64,000 bases of DNA from positions 5,355,001-5,419,000 of the forward strand of contig NZ_CP054698.1 in assembly GCF_014023275.1 (NCBI RefSeq), given 5' to 3'. The stretch comes from Nostoc edaphicum CCNP1411 (GTDB lineage: Bacteria; Cyanobacteriota; Cyanobacteriia; Cyanobacteriales; Nostocaceae). The notes beneath the pieces are model-generated. The model made no database searches. It had not been told where the DNA came from and was given only the letters and a program-made list of their open reading frames with translations. Position numbers and translations under genes: made by a program. Below are positions 55,630 through 63,838 of this stretch, in pieces. Position 1 is the first letter of the stretch, and each line of letters opens with the position of its first letter.

Positions 55630-56301
55630 ATGAGTTGGCTAATTAGTACATTAATTATTGGAATCTCTGTCGCCTTTGCAACCACTTTTGACGACAATTT
55701 ATACTTAACGGCCTTCTTCGGAAAAGTCAATCGCAGCTTTCGTCCTAAGCATATTGTTCTCGGTGAATTTCTGGGATTCACTACCTTAGTATGTGCTAGT
55801 CTCCCTGGTTTCTTCGGCGGTCTAATTATTCCTAGCACCTGGATTGGTTTGCTAGGTTTGCTTCCTATTGCCATCGGTATCAGTAATTTCATCAGTCGAG
55901 AAGACGAAGAAGAGACAGTGCAAGCTGTGTCAGTTGACTTAACTCCTAGCAAATCTGAACGCCAGAAGAAATCACTATTCGCAACCATCCGCGATCCTCA
56001 AACCTACCGCGTTTCGGCTGTCACCATTGCCAATGGAGGAAACAACATTGGAATCTATGTACCGTTGTTTGCTAGCAGCAATCTTCCAAGTTTGGGTGTA
56101 ATTGTCTGTGTTTGCTATTTCACTGTTGGTACGTGGTGCTTACTCTCTTACAACCTGACTCGTAATCCTCTGATGACACCCGTTTTAACTCGTTATGGTC
56201 GGAAAATCTTCCCCTTTGTCTTGATTTACTTGGGACTCTCTATCTTGATTAAAAGTGAAACATATCGACTTTTACCTAGTTTGGCAATGCTTGGCAACTA
56301 A
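55630..56301 (+). CDS. CadD-like cadmium/cation resistance transporter family protein
   Basis: A 223-residue membrane protein of about six helices. Family features are FATTFDDNLYL (residues 15-25, a conserved D-D pair), FLGFTTLVCASLPG and RVSAVTIANGGNNIGIYVPLFAS near 126-148; the usual ANGGDN has N in place of D here. The family exports cadmium and possibly other cations, but substrate in cyanobacteria is unproven. A charged loop (SREDEEETVQAVSVDLTPSKSERQKKS) separates the two halves. ATG 55630 gives the standard N-terminus. Confidence 0.8.
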   Translation: MSWLISTLIIGISVAFATTFDDNLYLTAFFGKVNRSFRPKHIVLGEFLGFTTLVCASLPGFFGGLIIPSTWIGLLGLLPIAIGISNFISREDEEETVQAVSVDLTPSKSERQKKSLFATIRDPQTYRVSAVTIANGGNNIGIYVPLFASSNLPSLGVIVCVCYFTVGTWCLLSYNLTRNPLMTPVLTRYGRKIFPFVLIYLGLSILIKSETYRLLPSLAMLGN

Positions 56302-56554
56302 GTATGAGGCGATGCGGCGGTAAACTATGCCTCTAGTGGATGCTCCACGCGCAATTCTTGATGGGTGCTATGTCCCTGATATCAGCAAAAAAATTCAGCG
56401 ATCGCTTCCCATCCAAAAAAATTTATTAATCACTTGAATTTATCAATATGAATAACAATAATATTTGCTCTTATCAATCAAGTTATCTAAAGTGAGAATA
56501 AAGCACATTATCGATGGCTCTTATAAAAGCAAGCCCACCAATAGGAATCAGATT
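56302..56554. other. Intergenic region with hairpin and conserved upstream element
   Basis: GAGGC...GCCTC hairpin at about 56308-56335, which contains the same GGCGGTAAACTA core as 55205-55216, then the second copy of the 55-bp element. Confidence 0.5.
56420..56474 (+). promoter_or_regulatory. 55-bp conserved upstream element, copy 2
   Basis: Matches 55319-55373 at 45 of 55 positions without gaps. It lies 80 bp upstream of the pentapeptide-repeat gene, a plausible promoter-proximal position. Confidence 0.5.
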
Positions 56555-57229
56555 ATGAAGGAACTAATGATGAATCAATCAAACTCTAAAAAATTAACTC
56601 AGTGGCTCGTAAAAGCAGTGTTTCTGGTAGTTGTCGCGGGATTTACTCTGCTTATCCAGCCCAGCGCTAGAGCGCAAACACTAACACCATCCATACCTAC
56701 GGAATCTGAACTAGCTCCAGTTGAATCACTAATGGAGCCTGTAACAGCACCAGTCATATCTCCGGTTGTATCGCCAATGGAGCCTGTGACAGCACCAGTC
56801 CTATCCCCAATAGTCTCTGTAGCAGATAACGTTAGACATTTATTACAAACCAATGAATGTGTCGGCTGTAATCTGACTGGAGCAATGTTAAAGGATGCAA
56901 ACCTGCAAGCGGCAAACTTAGAAGGTGCTAACTTACAAAATGCAGACTTAGAAAGAGCTAACTTACAGCAAACAAACTTACAAGGGGCTAACTTTCAAGG
57001 AGCAGATTTAGGCAAGGTAAACCTTTTGGGAGCAAACTTAGTGGGAGCGAACCTATTTGATGCAGACCTAGAGAAAGCCAACCTCCTGGGAGCTAACCTG
57101 CAAACCGCTAACCTACAAAACGCAGACTTGGAAAATACAAATCTGACAAATGCAAACATCCAGGGAGCTAATCTGATGGGCGTTGATTTGGAAGATGCTA
57201 TCAGACCAGAAGGATTTGCTATTCAGTAA
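56555..57229 (+). CDS. Secreted pentapeptide-repeat protein
   Basis: A 224-residue exported protein. ATG 56555 is chosen because AGGAA lies seven bases upstream and it places the signal peptide (WLVKAVFLVVVAGFTLLI... ARAQ) near the N-terminus. Residues about 45-85 carry a repeated SPMEPVTAPV unit. From about 96 onward, some 20 tandem pentapeptides of A(N/D)Lxx form the right-handed quadrilateral helix (NLQAANLEGANLQNADLERANL...). A CVGCNLTG pair of cysteines caps the start of the helix. Pentapeptide proteins in cyanobacteria are numerous and mostly of unknown role. Confidence 0.85.
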   Translation: MKELMMNQSNSKKLTQWLVKAVFLVVVAGFTLLIQPSARAQTLTPSIPTESELAPVESLMEPVTAPVISPVVSPMEPVTAPVLSPIVSVADNVRHLLQTNECVGCNLTGAMLKDANLQAANLEGANLQNADLERANLQQTNLQGANFQGADLGKVNLLGANLVGANLFDADLEKANLLGANLQTANLQNADLENTNLTNANIQGANLMGVDLEDAIRPEGFAIQ

Positions 57230-57269
57230 TTAAACAGAAGTTGTCCGTACAAATTGAATAAAAGCCCTC

Positions 57270-57302
57270 AAAAGCCTGATTCAATAATGAATACAGGCTT
57301 TA
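57270..57302 (+). terminator. Terminator of the pentapeptide-repeat gene
   Basis: AAAGCCTGATTC and GAATACAGGCTTT form a stem with one bulged base, followed by a T-rich stretch, 40 bp after the stop codon. Confidence 0.65.
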
Positions 57303-57367
57303 TTTTAATATTTAAAGGCTCGCGGCGATCGCTCATGTAGAGACGCGATTTATCGTGTCTTGAGAGC

Positions 57368-57466
57368 AATACGGTTCAGTTAAGGGCTAATAGTACAAAA
57401 TTGCGGGTTTTCAAGACGCGATAAATCGCCGTCTCTACAAGTGTTTTGGTCTTATCTGAACTGTAT
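57368..57466. repeat. Inverted-repeat element, 99 bp (family A), touching the SulP stop codon
   Basis: Ends AATACGGTTCAGTTAAG and the complement of ATACAGTTCAGATAAG, with an internal GACGCGATAAATCGCCGTC. It shares about 60 nearly identical bases with 63683-63743 (opposite orientation). The TGA stop of the SulP gene begins at its right edge. Confidence 0.8.
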
Positions 57467-59151
57467 CAGTCATTTAATTCCATCAATTCTTTTGTTTTCA
57501 AATCAGTTGCTACAGGTTGAGAACATGCAATCTGAGGAGAGATAGAGCAAATCGCATCTGTGGTTGTTTCAAAACAATTTGATAACCCAATTGTTTTTAA
57601 CAATCCTGTACGTTCTAGTAATTGTTGGACTTCGGGTTGTAACCCTGTGAGAATTAAGCGGCAATTGTGCCGTTCCAAGTCATGATAAATATCCTCTAAG
57701 GCTACTAACCCAGTTGTGTCCATATTTGGCACAAATCGCAATCGGAGAATTAAATACTTTACTTCCGGTTCATCGCGGAGGAAGGTAGCAAATCGTTCAG
57801 CAGCACCAAAAAATACGGGGCCATCTACCCGATAAACGGCAATTTCCTTACCTAATTCCAGAGGAGTACCAGGAGGAAATACTTCGGTTTCAGGTATTTT
57901 AACTAAGCTTAAATCGCTCATCCGTTTGATGAATAACGCTCCAGCTGCAATCAATCCCACTTCGACAGCGAGAACTAAGTCAAACAAGATTGTCACTAGC
58001 CAGGTAAGAATCATCACAGCAAAGTCGGAGTAGGTAGCACGCATCAATAAACCAATGGCTTCCCACTCAATCATCCGCAAGCTAACCACCATCAGAATCC
58101 CAGCAAGCGCTGCTAAAGGAATCTGTGCTGCTAGGGGTGCTAAAGTTAAAACGATGATGGCTAAGGCAAGACCGTGAATTACCCCAGATAGTCGGGTTTT
58201 ACCGCCAGAACGGACATTGACAGCAGTCCGAGCGATCGCACCTGTAGCGGGTATGCCCCCAAAAAATGGCACAATCATATTAGCTAAACCTTGACCAATT
58301 AATTCGCGATCGCTATTATGTTTCTCGCTGACAGTCATACCATCAGCTACTACCGCCGATAGCAACGATTCAATACTTCCCAGTGCAGCTAAAGCCAAAG
58401 CCGGATTAATTAGTTCCCGAATCACACTAAAATCATTCCAGTGGGGAATACCTTGAGGCATCGGTAAAGATTGAGGAATGGTGCCAATTGTTGGTACATT
58501 CAAATGGAAAGAAGATGCGATCGCAGTTGCTAACACCAGCCCTACCAAAGAACCTGGTATTGTCGTATTAATCCTGGGCCACAAAAGATTGGTTGCAATC
58601 ACCACAACTGCCAAGCCAACAGCCGCCCAGTTTAAAGCTTCTACATGACTTAGACTTTGCCAAAGTCCCGGCAAAAAATGTTCGCTACGTGGTAATTTTA
58701 AACCAAAGAAATTATTTAACTGACCACAAAAAATAATCACGGCAATACCATTAGTAAAACCTGCCGTCACCGGATAAGGAATAAACTTTACTAACTGTCC
58801 AAGTTTGGCAACCCCCAAGGCAATTTGGATAATTCCAGCCATCACCCCAGCAATCCAAACTTTCTCAAGCCCGTACTTGGCGACAATTCCCACCAAAACC
58901 ACAGCCATTGCACCTGTTGGCCCTGTAATCTGTACTGAGGAACCACCAAAAATTGCTGCGACAATTCCCGCCACAATCGCGGTGTAAAGTCCCGCTTTTG
59001 GTTCTACACCACTGGCTACCGCAAAGGCTAAAGCCAAAGGTAATGCCACCACTGCTGCTGTTAGTCCTCCCGTGAAATCGCCACGCAGTCCACCAAACAA
59101 GCGACTCAAGCGCAAAAGCAATGGTTCTTTGAGGATATTAGATGTTGCCAT
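57466..59151 (-). CDS. SulP family anion transporter with STAS domain
   Basis: A 561-residue inner-membrane transporter. ATG 59151 is preferred over GTG 59193, which would add residues rich in Cys and Lys not usual for the family. The transport domain shows the SulP signature PLALAFAVASGVEPKAGLYTAIVAG (about 35-60), SSVQITGPTGAMAVVL, and GLANMIVPFFGGIPATGAIARTAVNVRSG (about 285-313). About ten to fourteen membrane segments follow one another to residue 410. The C-terminal STAS domain (about 425-540) has PNMDTTGLVALEDIYHDL. Members carry sulfate or bicarbonate (BicA); substrate cannot be told. The last codons border a family A element. Confidence 0.9.
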   Translation of the reverse strand: MATSNILKEPLLLRLSRLFGGLRGDFTGGLTAAVVALPLALAFAVASGVEPKAGLYTAIVAGIVAAIFGGSSVQITGPTGAMAVVLVGIVAKYGLEKVWIAGVMAGIIQIALGVAKLGQLVKFIPYPVTAGFTNGIAVIIFCGQLNNFFGLKLPRSEHFLPGLWQSLSHVEALNWAAVGLAVVVIATNLLWPRINTTIPGSLVGLVLATAIASSFHLNVPTIGTIPQSLPMPQGIPHWNDFSVIRELINPALALAALGSIESLLSAVVADGMTVSEKHNSDRELIGQGLANMIVPFFGGIPATGAIARTAVNVRSGGKTRLSGVIHGLALAIIVLTLAPLAAQIPLAALAGILMVVSLRMIEWEAIGLLMRATYSDFAVMILTWLVTILFDLVLAVEVGLIAAGALFIKRMSDLSLVKIPETEVFPPGTPLELGKEIAVYRVDGPVFFGAAERFATFLRDEPEVKYLILRLRFVPNMDTTGLVALEDIYHDLERHNCRLILTGLQPEVQQLLERTGLLKTIGLSNCFETTTDAICSISPQIACSQPVATDLKTKELMELND

Positions 59152-59451
59152 ATCGTCATTTTCAACTCTTGTACACAATTTCTTGAAGCACACCCAAATG
59201 TTATTCCATATTTTCGGTAGAGTTCATTGGGATTGTCGAGATTGCGTGATGGCGTGTGCGTTTTGTTCAAGTTCGCCTATTTGATAAAAGTGGAGGCTTG
59301 CTTGACATACTAGACATGGCGTGTATATAAAAGTTGGCGATCGCTACAGAGTTCTTTAGCAGGCCGACAGATGGTAGATTTGATAGCTCTGGCTTTTTTG
59401 TTTTATCCAGGAATTGCTTGTACTAGAATATCTTCATTATCTTCGCTGGCT

Positions 59452-59634
59452 ATGAACTTCACGATAGAGATTGAACAAGAAGAGGATGGACGCTTTCTGG
59501 CTGAAGTGATTGATTTTCCTGGTGTACTAGCTTATGGGCAGACAAAAGAAGAAGCAGTTGCTAGAGTTCAAGCATTAGCACTGCGTGTTTTGGCAGATAA
59601 GCTCGAATATGAGGAAGTAACGCACAGCAGCTAG
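59452..59634 (+). CDS. HicB-like antitoxin (orphan)
   Basis: A 60-residue protein from ATG 59452: NFTIEIEQEEDGRFLAEVIDFPGVLAYGQTKEEAVARVQALALRVLADK, read in pieces, is a HicB-type fold (strand-rich start, PGV-YG, then AxxRVQALALRVLAD helix). A longer frame from 59371 is less likely because its extra residues are hydrophobic and unrelated. HicB normally neutralises the RNase HicA encoded next to it. No HicA (about 60-80 residues with GSHH-like motif) is found on either side, so this is an orphan or regulator. Next genes form a VapBC-like pair. Confidence 0.75.
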   Translation: MNFTIEIEQEEDGRFLAEVIDFPGVLAYGQTKEEAVARVQALALRVLADKLEYEEVTHSS

Positions 59635-59731
59635 CGCCAGTACAGCCCAAAAATTTGATGTTTTTAAACAAATAAGCCTATTTTTAGTATTAACTTTATA
59701 ATTTATATGAGTACAAATTTGGTAAATACCA

Positions 59732-59965
59732 ATGTTGCAATCCATTGAAGGAGTGTATAGGAACGGTAATATACAACTTTCAGAATTACCATCTGATGTA
59801 TCAGAAAGCCGTGTCATTGTAACTTTTTTAGAACCCAAACAGGCTCCAATCCAAAAGCAGATAATGCGGTTTGGTATGTTTTCTGGAAATAAACAATCAA
59901 CAGAAAACGATTTCAAAATTACTGAATTTCATGGAGATACCGAAGACGGCTTAGACTGGTCATAG
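59732..59965 (+). CDS. Putative antitoxin of a VapC-like pair (DUF104/AF2212-like)
   Basis: A 77-residue protein beginning MLQSIEGVYRNGNIQLSELPSD, a pattern like the DUF104 antitoxin-type domain (short strand-turn-strand of the AF2212 or AbrB class). The C-terminal half is acidic and probably unstructured, as usual for segments that wrap the toxin. It ends six bases before the PIN-domain gene, in the standard antitoxin-first order. Family assignment is by pattern and is not certain. Confidence 0.7.
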   Translation: MLQSIEGVYRNGNIQLSELPSDVSESRVIVTFLEPKQAPIQKQIMRFGMFSGNKQSTENDFKITEFHGDTEDGLDWS

Positions 59966-59971
59966 GTAATT

Positions 59972-60370
59972 ATGAAGTACGTGATTGATACTCATGCTCT
60001 TATCTGGTTTATTGAAGGAAATTCGCGATTAGGTGCGAATGCCAATGCTATTCTTTCTAATCCTGATTCCCAGTTAGTTATACCAGCTACAACATTAGCC
60101 GAAGCTGTTTGGATTGTTGAGAGAGAAAGAACATCTATCCCTTCTGCCAAGAATTTACTTTCAGTAGTTGAAACTGATCCGCGTGTGGTAATTTATCCAC
60201 TTGACAAAGATGTAATTAAAATAACTATGAGCTTATCTGCTATTAATGAAATGCACGATAGGCAAATTACTGCGACTGCACTAGTTTTAGCAAGTAAAGG
60301 TAATGAAGTACAACTATTAACTTGTGATTCAAATATAACTGCATCAGGACTAGTTTCGATTATTTGGTAA
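59972..60370 (+). CDS. PIN-domain ribonuclease, VapC-like toxin
   Basis: A 132-residue PIN-domain protein. The acidic residues expected in the active site are D6 (VIDTHAL), E44 (TLAEAVW), D96 (MHDRQITATAL) and D119 (LTCDSNI). It directly follows a small antitoxin-like gene, typical of type II toxin-antitoxin loci. VapC proteins cut specific tRNAs or rRNA; target here unknown. ATG 59972. Start and length are normal and the reading frame is intact, so the toxin could be functional. Confidence 0.88.
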   Translation: MKYVIDTHALIWFIEGNSRLGANANAILSNPDSQLVIPATTLAEAVWIVERERTSIPSAKNLLSVVETDPRVVIYPLDKDVIKITMSLSAINEMHDRQITATALVLASKGNEVQLLTCDSNITASGLVSIIW

Positions 60371-60575
60371 TGAGTGCGTAAAATCGTTATGTTTTTAAAC
60401 GCAGAGTAACGCGGAGCTTTGTCTAATTTATTTTGCTAGGAATTAATGAAATATTGTACTGAGACTTTCCTGAATTAACATTAAAAGCAAAAGTCAAGGC
60501 TTAAGTAATTTTTACGAGGACGCAACAGTATTAATTAGTCTAGGCTCTGGGTAATAAGCCTACTCAGATAAATTT

Positions 60576-61409
60576 ATGGGACTTTATGACCAAAATCAAT
60601 CACCACAGGATGCGCTACGAAAGTTACGCGAAGGAGCAAGCCACTCCAGAGTAGCCCAAGAAATTGCTCAACGAGACTATGCGAAAGCTCAAGCCGAAGC
60701 TGATAAATGGGAACAAGAATATCAACTTGCTTTGAAAGGAAGTAATCAGGATTTAATTCGTCAAGCAAAATTTTAAAAGGAACGATACCAAGTAATTGCT
60801 AGTAGACTAAAAAAACTTGTAGGGGAGCAACAACCACAAGTAGACGCAATTAAAAGTAGTTTGAAATCTTGGGAGCAAAAGGTTTCAGAAGCACAGAATG
60901 AAGTATTATGCAGTAAGCCTAACACCAGTGAGGTTTCACCAACATTCATCAGCTTTGAATATAAAGATGTTGATATATCGGTTGAATATAAAAATGTTGA
61001 TGTATCTATTGATGATGAATTAGAGCAACTTAAAGCATTAATGCTACCACCTAAACCTCAAGAGCAAACTAAAGCCCAAAAAGACAGTAACGTGCTTTTA
61101 CTAGAGGCGATTCATGAGACACAAGAAGCTCTTAAGACTGCTGTTATAAATAAAGAATGCATTCATAAAAATTATGAACAAGCTCAAGAAGAAGTTAAAT
61201 TGTGGAATAAATATGCTCATATAGCTCTGAAAAATAATGATGACAATTTAGCTATTAAAGCTGTACTCAAGAAAAAAGTTCAAAACAAAATTGCGCTGAC
61301 TCTTCAAACTCAGCTTCAACAGCAGGAAGCAATAGTAGCTGTACTCAAACAAAATCTGATGACTCTAGAAAATTTCAAGAAAACATTAGGCAATGATACA
61401 AAGCTCTAA
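60576..61409 (+). pseudogene. PspA/IM30-like coiled-coil protein with an in-frame stop
   Basis: The first 66 codons (MGLYDQNQSPQDALRKLREGAS... SNQDLIRQAKF) end in TAA at 60774. The same frame continues as KERYQVIASRLKKLVGEQQPQVDAIKSSLKSWEQKVSEAQNEVLC and reaches 61409. A C-to-T change of CAA to TAA would give this. The parts resemble the alpha-helical hairpin of PspA/VIPP1-type membrane-remodelling proteins, then a second coiled coil (QEQTKAQKDSNVLLLEAIHETQEAL...). It overlaps the next gene by 17 bases. The break may be a real nonsense mutation or a sequencing error. Confidence 0.7.
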
Positions 61410-62313
61410 AACAGGTGCAGCATTTATTGCAGGTGGAACCATAACAGGTGTTGGTGTTTCCGCAACAGTAGGCGGTATGGGGCTAGCCGGCGGATTTGGC
61501 GCTGTTGGAATTGGTGCAACTCCTGTAGTGTCTGCTAGCGCTGTGGCTGGTGCTGCTACTTATGGCGCTTTTAAAGCCATAGCAGAAGGAGATGCTGCTG
61601 CGATCGCTACAATGGGAATTGGTGCAGTTGGCGGTGCTGGTATTTATAGCGTCGTCGGTGGTATGGGTTTAGTCGCACCTAAAGTAGGGCTGGCATTTGG
61701 GATTGGTGCAGTACCAATGGCAGGAATTGGTGCAGTAGTCGGACTCGCCGCCTATGGTATTGCCAAACTGTTAGACGAATCGGGAATTAGCGAAACTCCA
61801 GCACAGCTTTTTGAGCGGATGGAAGAGAAAGTTTTGCAGATGGGCTACTATTCCGAAGCAGTGATGGAATTAGAAGCATTTTTATCTGGTGACGATCTCA
61901 ACCAAAAATTTGCTGGTTTGGAAGTCGAGGATGAGTTACAAACGCTTAAAGCTAAATTCAAGAAAAAATCAGAATTTGCTACACCTAAACCTTCTACTCC
62001 CAATATTGAACCGGAAAAAATATCTCCGACAACCCAGCTACCTGAAACTTGGAGATGTGTACGCACACTCAAGAGTCACTTAGCGGCAGTGAATGCGATC
62101 GCAATCAGTCCTGATGGTACTACCTTAATCAGTGGCAGTGATGACAGACAAGTTAATTTGTGGAACTTGAAAACCGGAAAATGGCTTTACACCTTCTCTG
62201 GACAAGCAGAAGCAGTTTTATCTGTTGCTATCAGCCCTGATGGAAAGCTGCGATCGCAAAAACTTCGATGCAAGCAATTAATCGAGCTTATAAAGAATTC
62301 CAGGAGCATTTAA
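61393..62313 (+). CDS. Glycine-rich membrane protein with truncated WD40 region
   Basis: A 306-residue product. Residues 1-125 are glycine- and alanine-rich and hydrophobic (GGTITGVGVSATVGGMGLAGGFGAVGIGATP...), a glycine-zipper type membrane segment. Residues about 130-215 are a charged helical linker. From about 222 WD40 repeats begin: one complete repeat (LKSHLAAVNAIAISPDGTTLISGSDDRQVNLWNLKTGKW) and the start of a second (FSGQAEAVLSVAISPDGK). At K283 the sequence changes to unrelated KLRSQKLRCKQLIELIKNSRSI, and a different frame right after encodes AINRAYKEFQEHLNAHKYINFDK. The 3' end of the gene was therefore probably deleted and joined to another gene's end. The overlap with the PspA-like frame indicates one operon. 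Confidence 0.7.
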   Translation: MIQSSKTGAAFIAGGTITGVGVSATVGGMGLAGGFGAVGIGATPVVSASAVAGAATYGAFKAIAEGDAAAIATMGIGAVGGAGIYSVVGGMGLVAPKVGLAFGIGAVPMAGIGAVVGLAAYGIAKLLDESGISETPAQLFERMEEKVLQMGYYSEAVMELEAFLSGDDLNQKFAGLEVEDELQTLKAKFKKKSEFATPKPSTPNIEPEKISPTTQLPETWRCVRTLKSHLAAVNAIAISPDGTTLISGSDDRQVNLWNLKTGKWLYTFSGQAEAVLSVAISPDGKLRSQKLRCKQLIELIKNSRSI

Positions 62314-62471
62314 ATGCTCACAAATATATTAATTTTGATAAATAAGTTGCCTTACATCCTTTGTTACGACTAGCCGATATAGTGGTGTGAGAATTGCGAT
62401 CGCGCGAGACTTAAACAAGCGCCCTCAATTGCAGTCGTTTATGTTAGCGGTTTATTGATACTAGTCAAAAT

Positions 62472-63635
62472 ATGAATAACAATATTACCATCCTTAACCG
62501 ACCTTTAAAACTAGCCTGTGGGGCAGAATTGCCAAATCGGATAGCTAAAGCTGCCATGAACGAACAGTTAGCTGACGATCAAAACAGCCCCACAAAAGAA
62601 ATTATCCGCTTGTATAAGCGGTGGGCATTAGGAGGAGCCGGTTTGATGATTACCGGTAATGTCATGATTGCTCGGACAGCTTTGGTTTTACCACGCGATG
62701 TTGTAATTGAAGATGAACGGGATCTGCCACTTCTCCAAGAATGGGCAGTTGCAAGCATTGCACAAGGTGGTCATATATGGATGCAGATTAATCATCCAGG
62801 ACGGCAATCACCAATTTATTTATCACCACAGCCTGTAGCACCATCATCAATTCCACTACAACTTTCTGAAAAAGAATTCGCTCAACCCAGAGCATTAACT
62901 GAAGCAGAAATTAAACATCTAATCGAACGTCACATCTATACAGCAAAAATTGCAAAAAAAGCTGGTTTTACTGGTGTACAAATCCATGCTGCTCATGGAT
63001 ATCTAATTAACCAATTTTTATCGCCGCTTTCTAATCAACGTCATGATGACTGGGGAGGAACACCTGAAAAGCGAATGCGTTTCCTCTTAGAAGTATATCA
63101 AGGAATACGTAATTCTCTTGGTCAAGATTTTCCGATTAGTGTCAAACTCAACTCCGCTGATTTTCAACGAGGTGGTTTTACTGAAGAAGAATCTATTAAT
63201 GTTGTCCAAGTTTTAGAACAAGTTGGTGTTGACTTGATAGAAATCTCCGGTGGAACTTATGAAAAGCTGGCGATGATGGGACAGACAGATATTGCTCAAA
63301 AAGAAAGTACACGCCAACGCGAAGCTTATTTTTTAGAATATGTCCGGAAAGTTCGCTCCTCAATTTCTCTACCAATTATGTTAACTGGTGGTTTTCGTTC
63401 AGCCGATGCTATGGCACAAGCAATTGAGGAAGGAAGCGTAGATGTTATCGGTTTAGCACGACCGCTTGCAATTGCACCAAACTTGCCGATTGAACTTCTG
63501 ACAAATCGAACTAGCGGTATTACGCTACAACCCCAAATAGCACAGACTAATGATCTAGATCAACAAGGAATGCTTGAGATTATTTGGTATACACAACAAA
63601 TTCATCAATTAGCAGCAGAAGACAAGTCAGCATAA
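62472..63635 (+). CDS. NADH:flavin oxidoreductase, Old Yellow Enzyme family
   Basis: A 387-residue TIM-barrel FMN enzyme that reduces activated C=C bonds with NAD(P)H. Landmarks are LPNRIAKAAMNEQ (20-32), MQINHPGRQ (about 98-106), the active-site segment VQIHAAHGYLINQFLSPLSNQRHDDWGG (about 172-200) with H-x-x-H proton-donor/substrate residues, and LTGGFRSADAMAQAIEEGSVDVIGLARPLA near 300-330. Substrate unknown. ATG 62472. Single gene following the decayed WD40 locus. Confidence 0.9.
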   Translation: MNNNITILNRPLKLACGAELPNRIAKAAMNEQLADDQNSPTKEIIRLYKRWALGGAGLMITGNVMIARTALVLPRDVVIEDERDLPLLQEWAVASIAQGGHIWMQINHPGRQSPIYLSPQPVAPSSIPLQLSEKEFAQPRALTEAEIKHLIERHIYTAKIAKKAGFTGVQIHAAHGYLINQFLSPLSNQRHDDWGGTPEKRMRFLLEVYQGIRNSLGQDFPISVKLNSADFQRGGFTEEESINVVQVLEQVGVDLIEISGGTYEKLAMMGQTDIAQKESTRQREAYFLEYVRKVRSSISLPIMLTGGFRSADAMAQAIEEGSVDVIGLARPLAIAPNLPIELLTNRTSGITLQPQIAQTNDLDQQGMLEIIWYTQQIHQLAAEDKSA

Positions 63636-63682
63636 AAGTATATACAGTTAAATAAACAACCAACAATATCAGTTTATAGATT

Positions 63683-63743
63683 AATACAGTTCAGATAAGA
63701 CCAAAACACTTGTAGAGACGGCGATTTATCGCGTCTTGAAAAC
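63683..63743. repeat. Truncated family A element
   Basis: AATACAGTTCAGATAAG then GTAGAGACGGCGATTTATCG, matching 57408-57466 in the reverse direction almost base for base. The other terminal repeat is missing; homology stops at 63743 (GTCTTGAAAAC). Confidence 0.75.
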
Positions 63744-63838
63744 TCAGTTTCGTGGTAATGACCAAATTCAATCGCCAACTTTCAGAGAGCTAAATCTGAC
63801 TGCTGAACAAGTTTTTAAAGCTGCTTTGGGAGAACAGT

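Noticed and set aside
59635..59731. HicA gene after the HicB-like frame
   Set aside because: Only about 100 bp without a suitable open frame on either strand.
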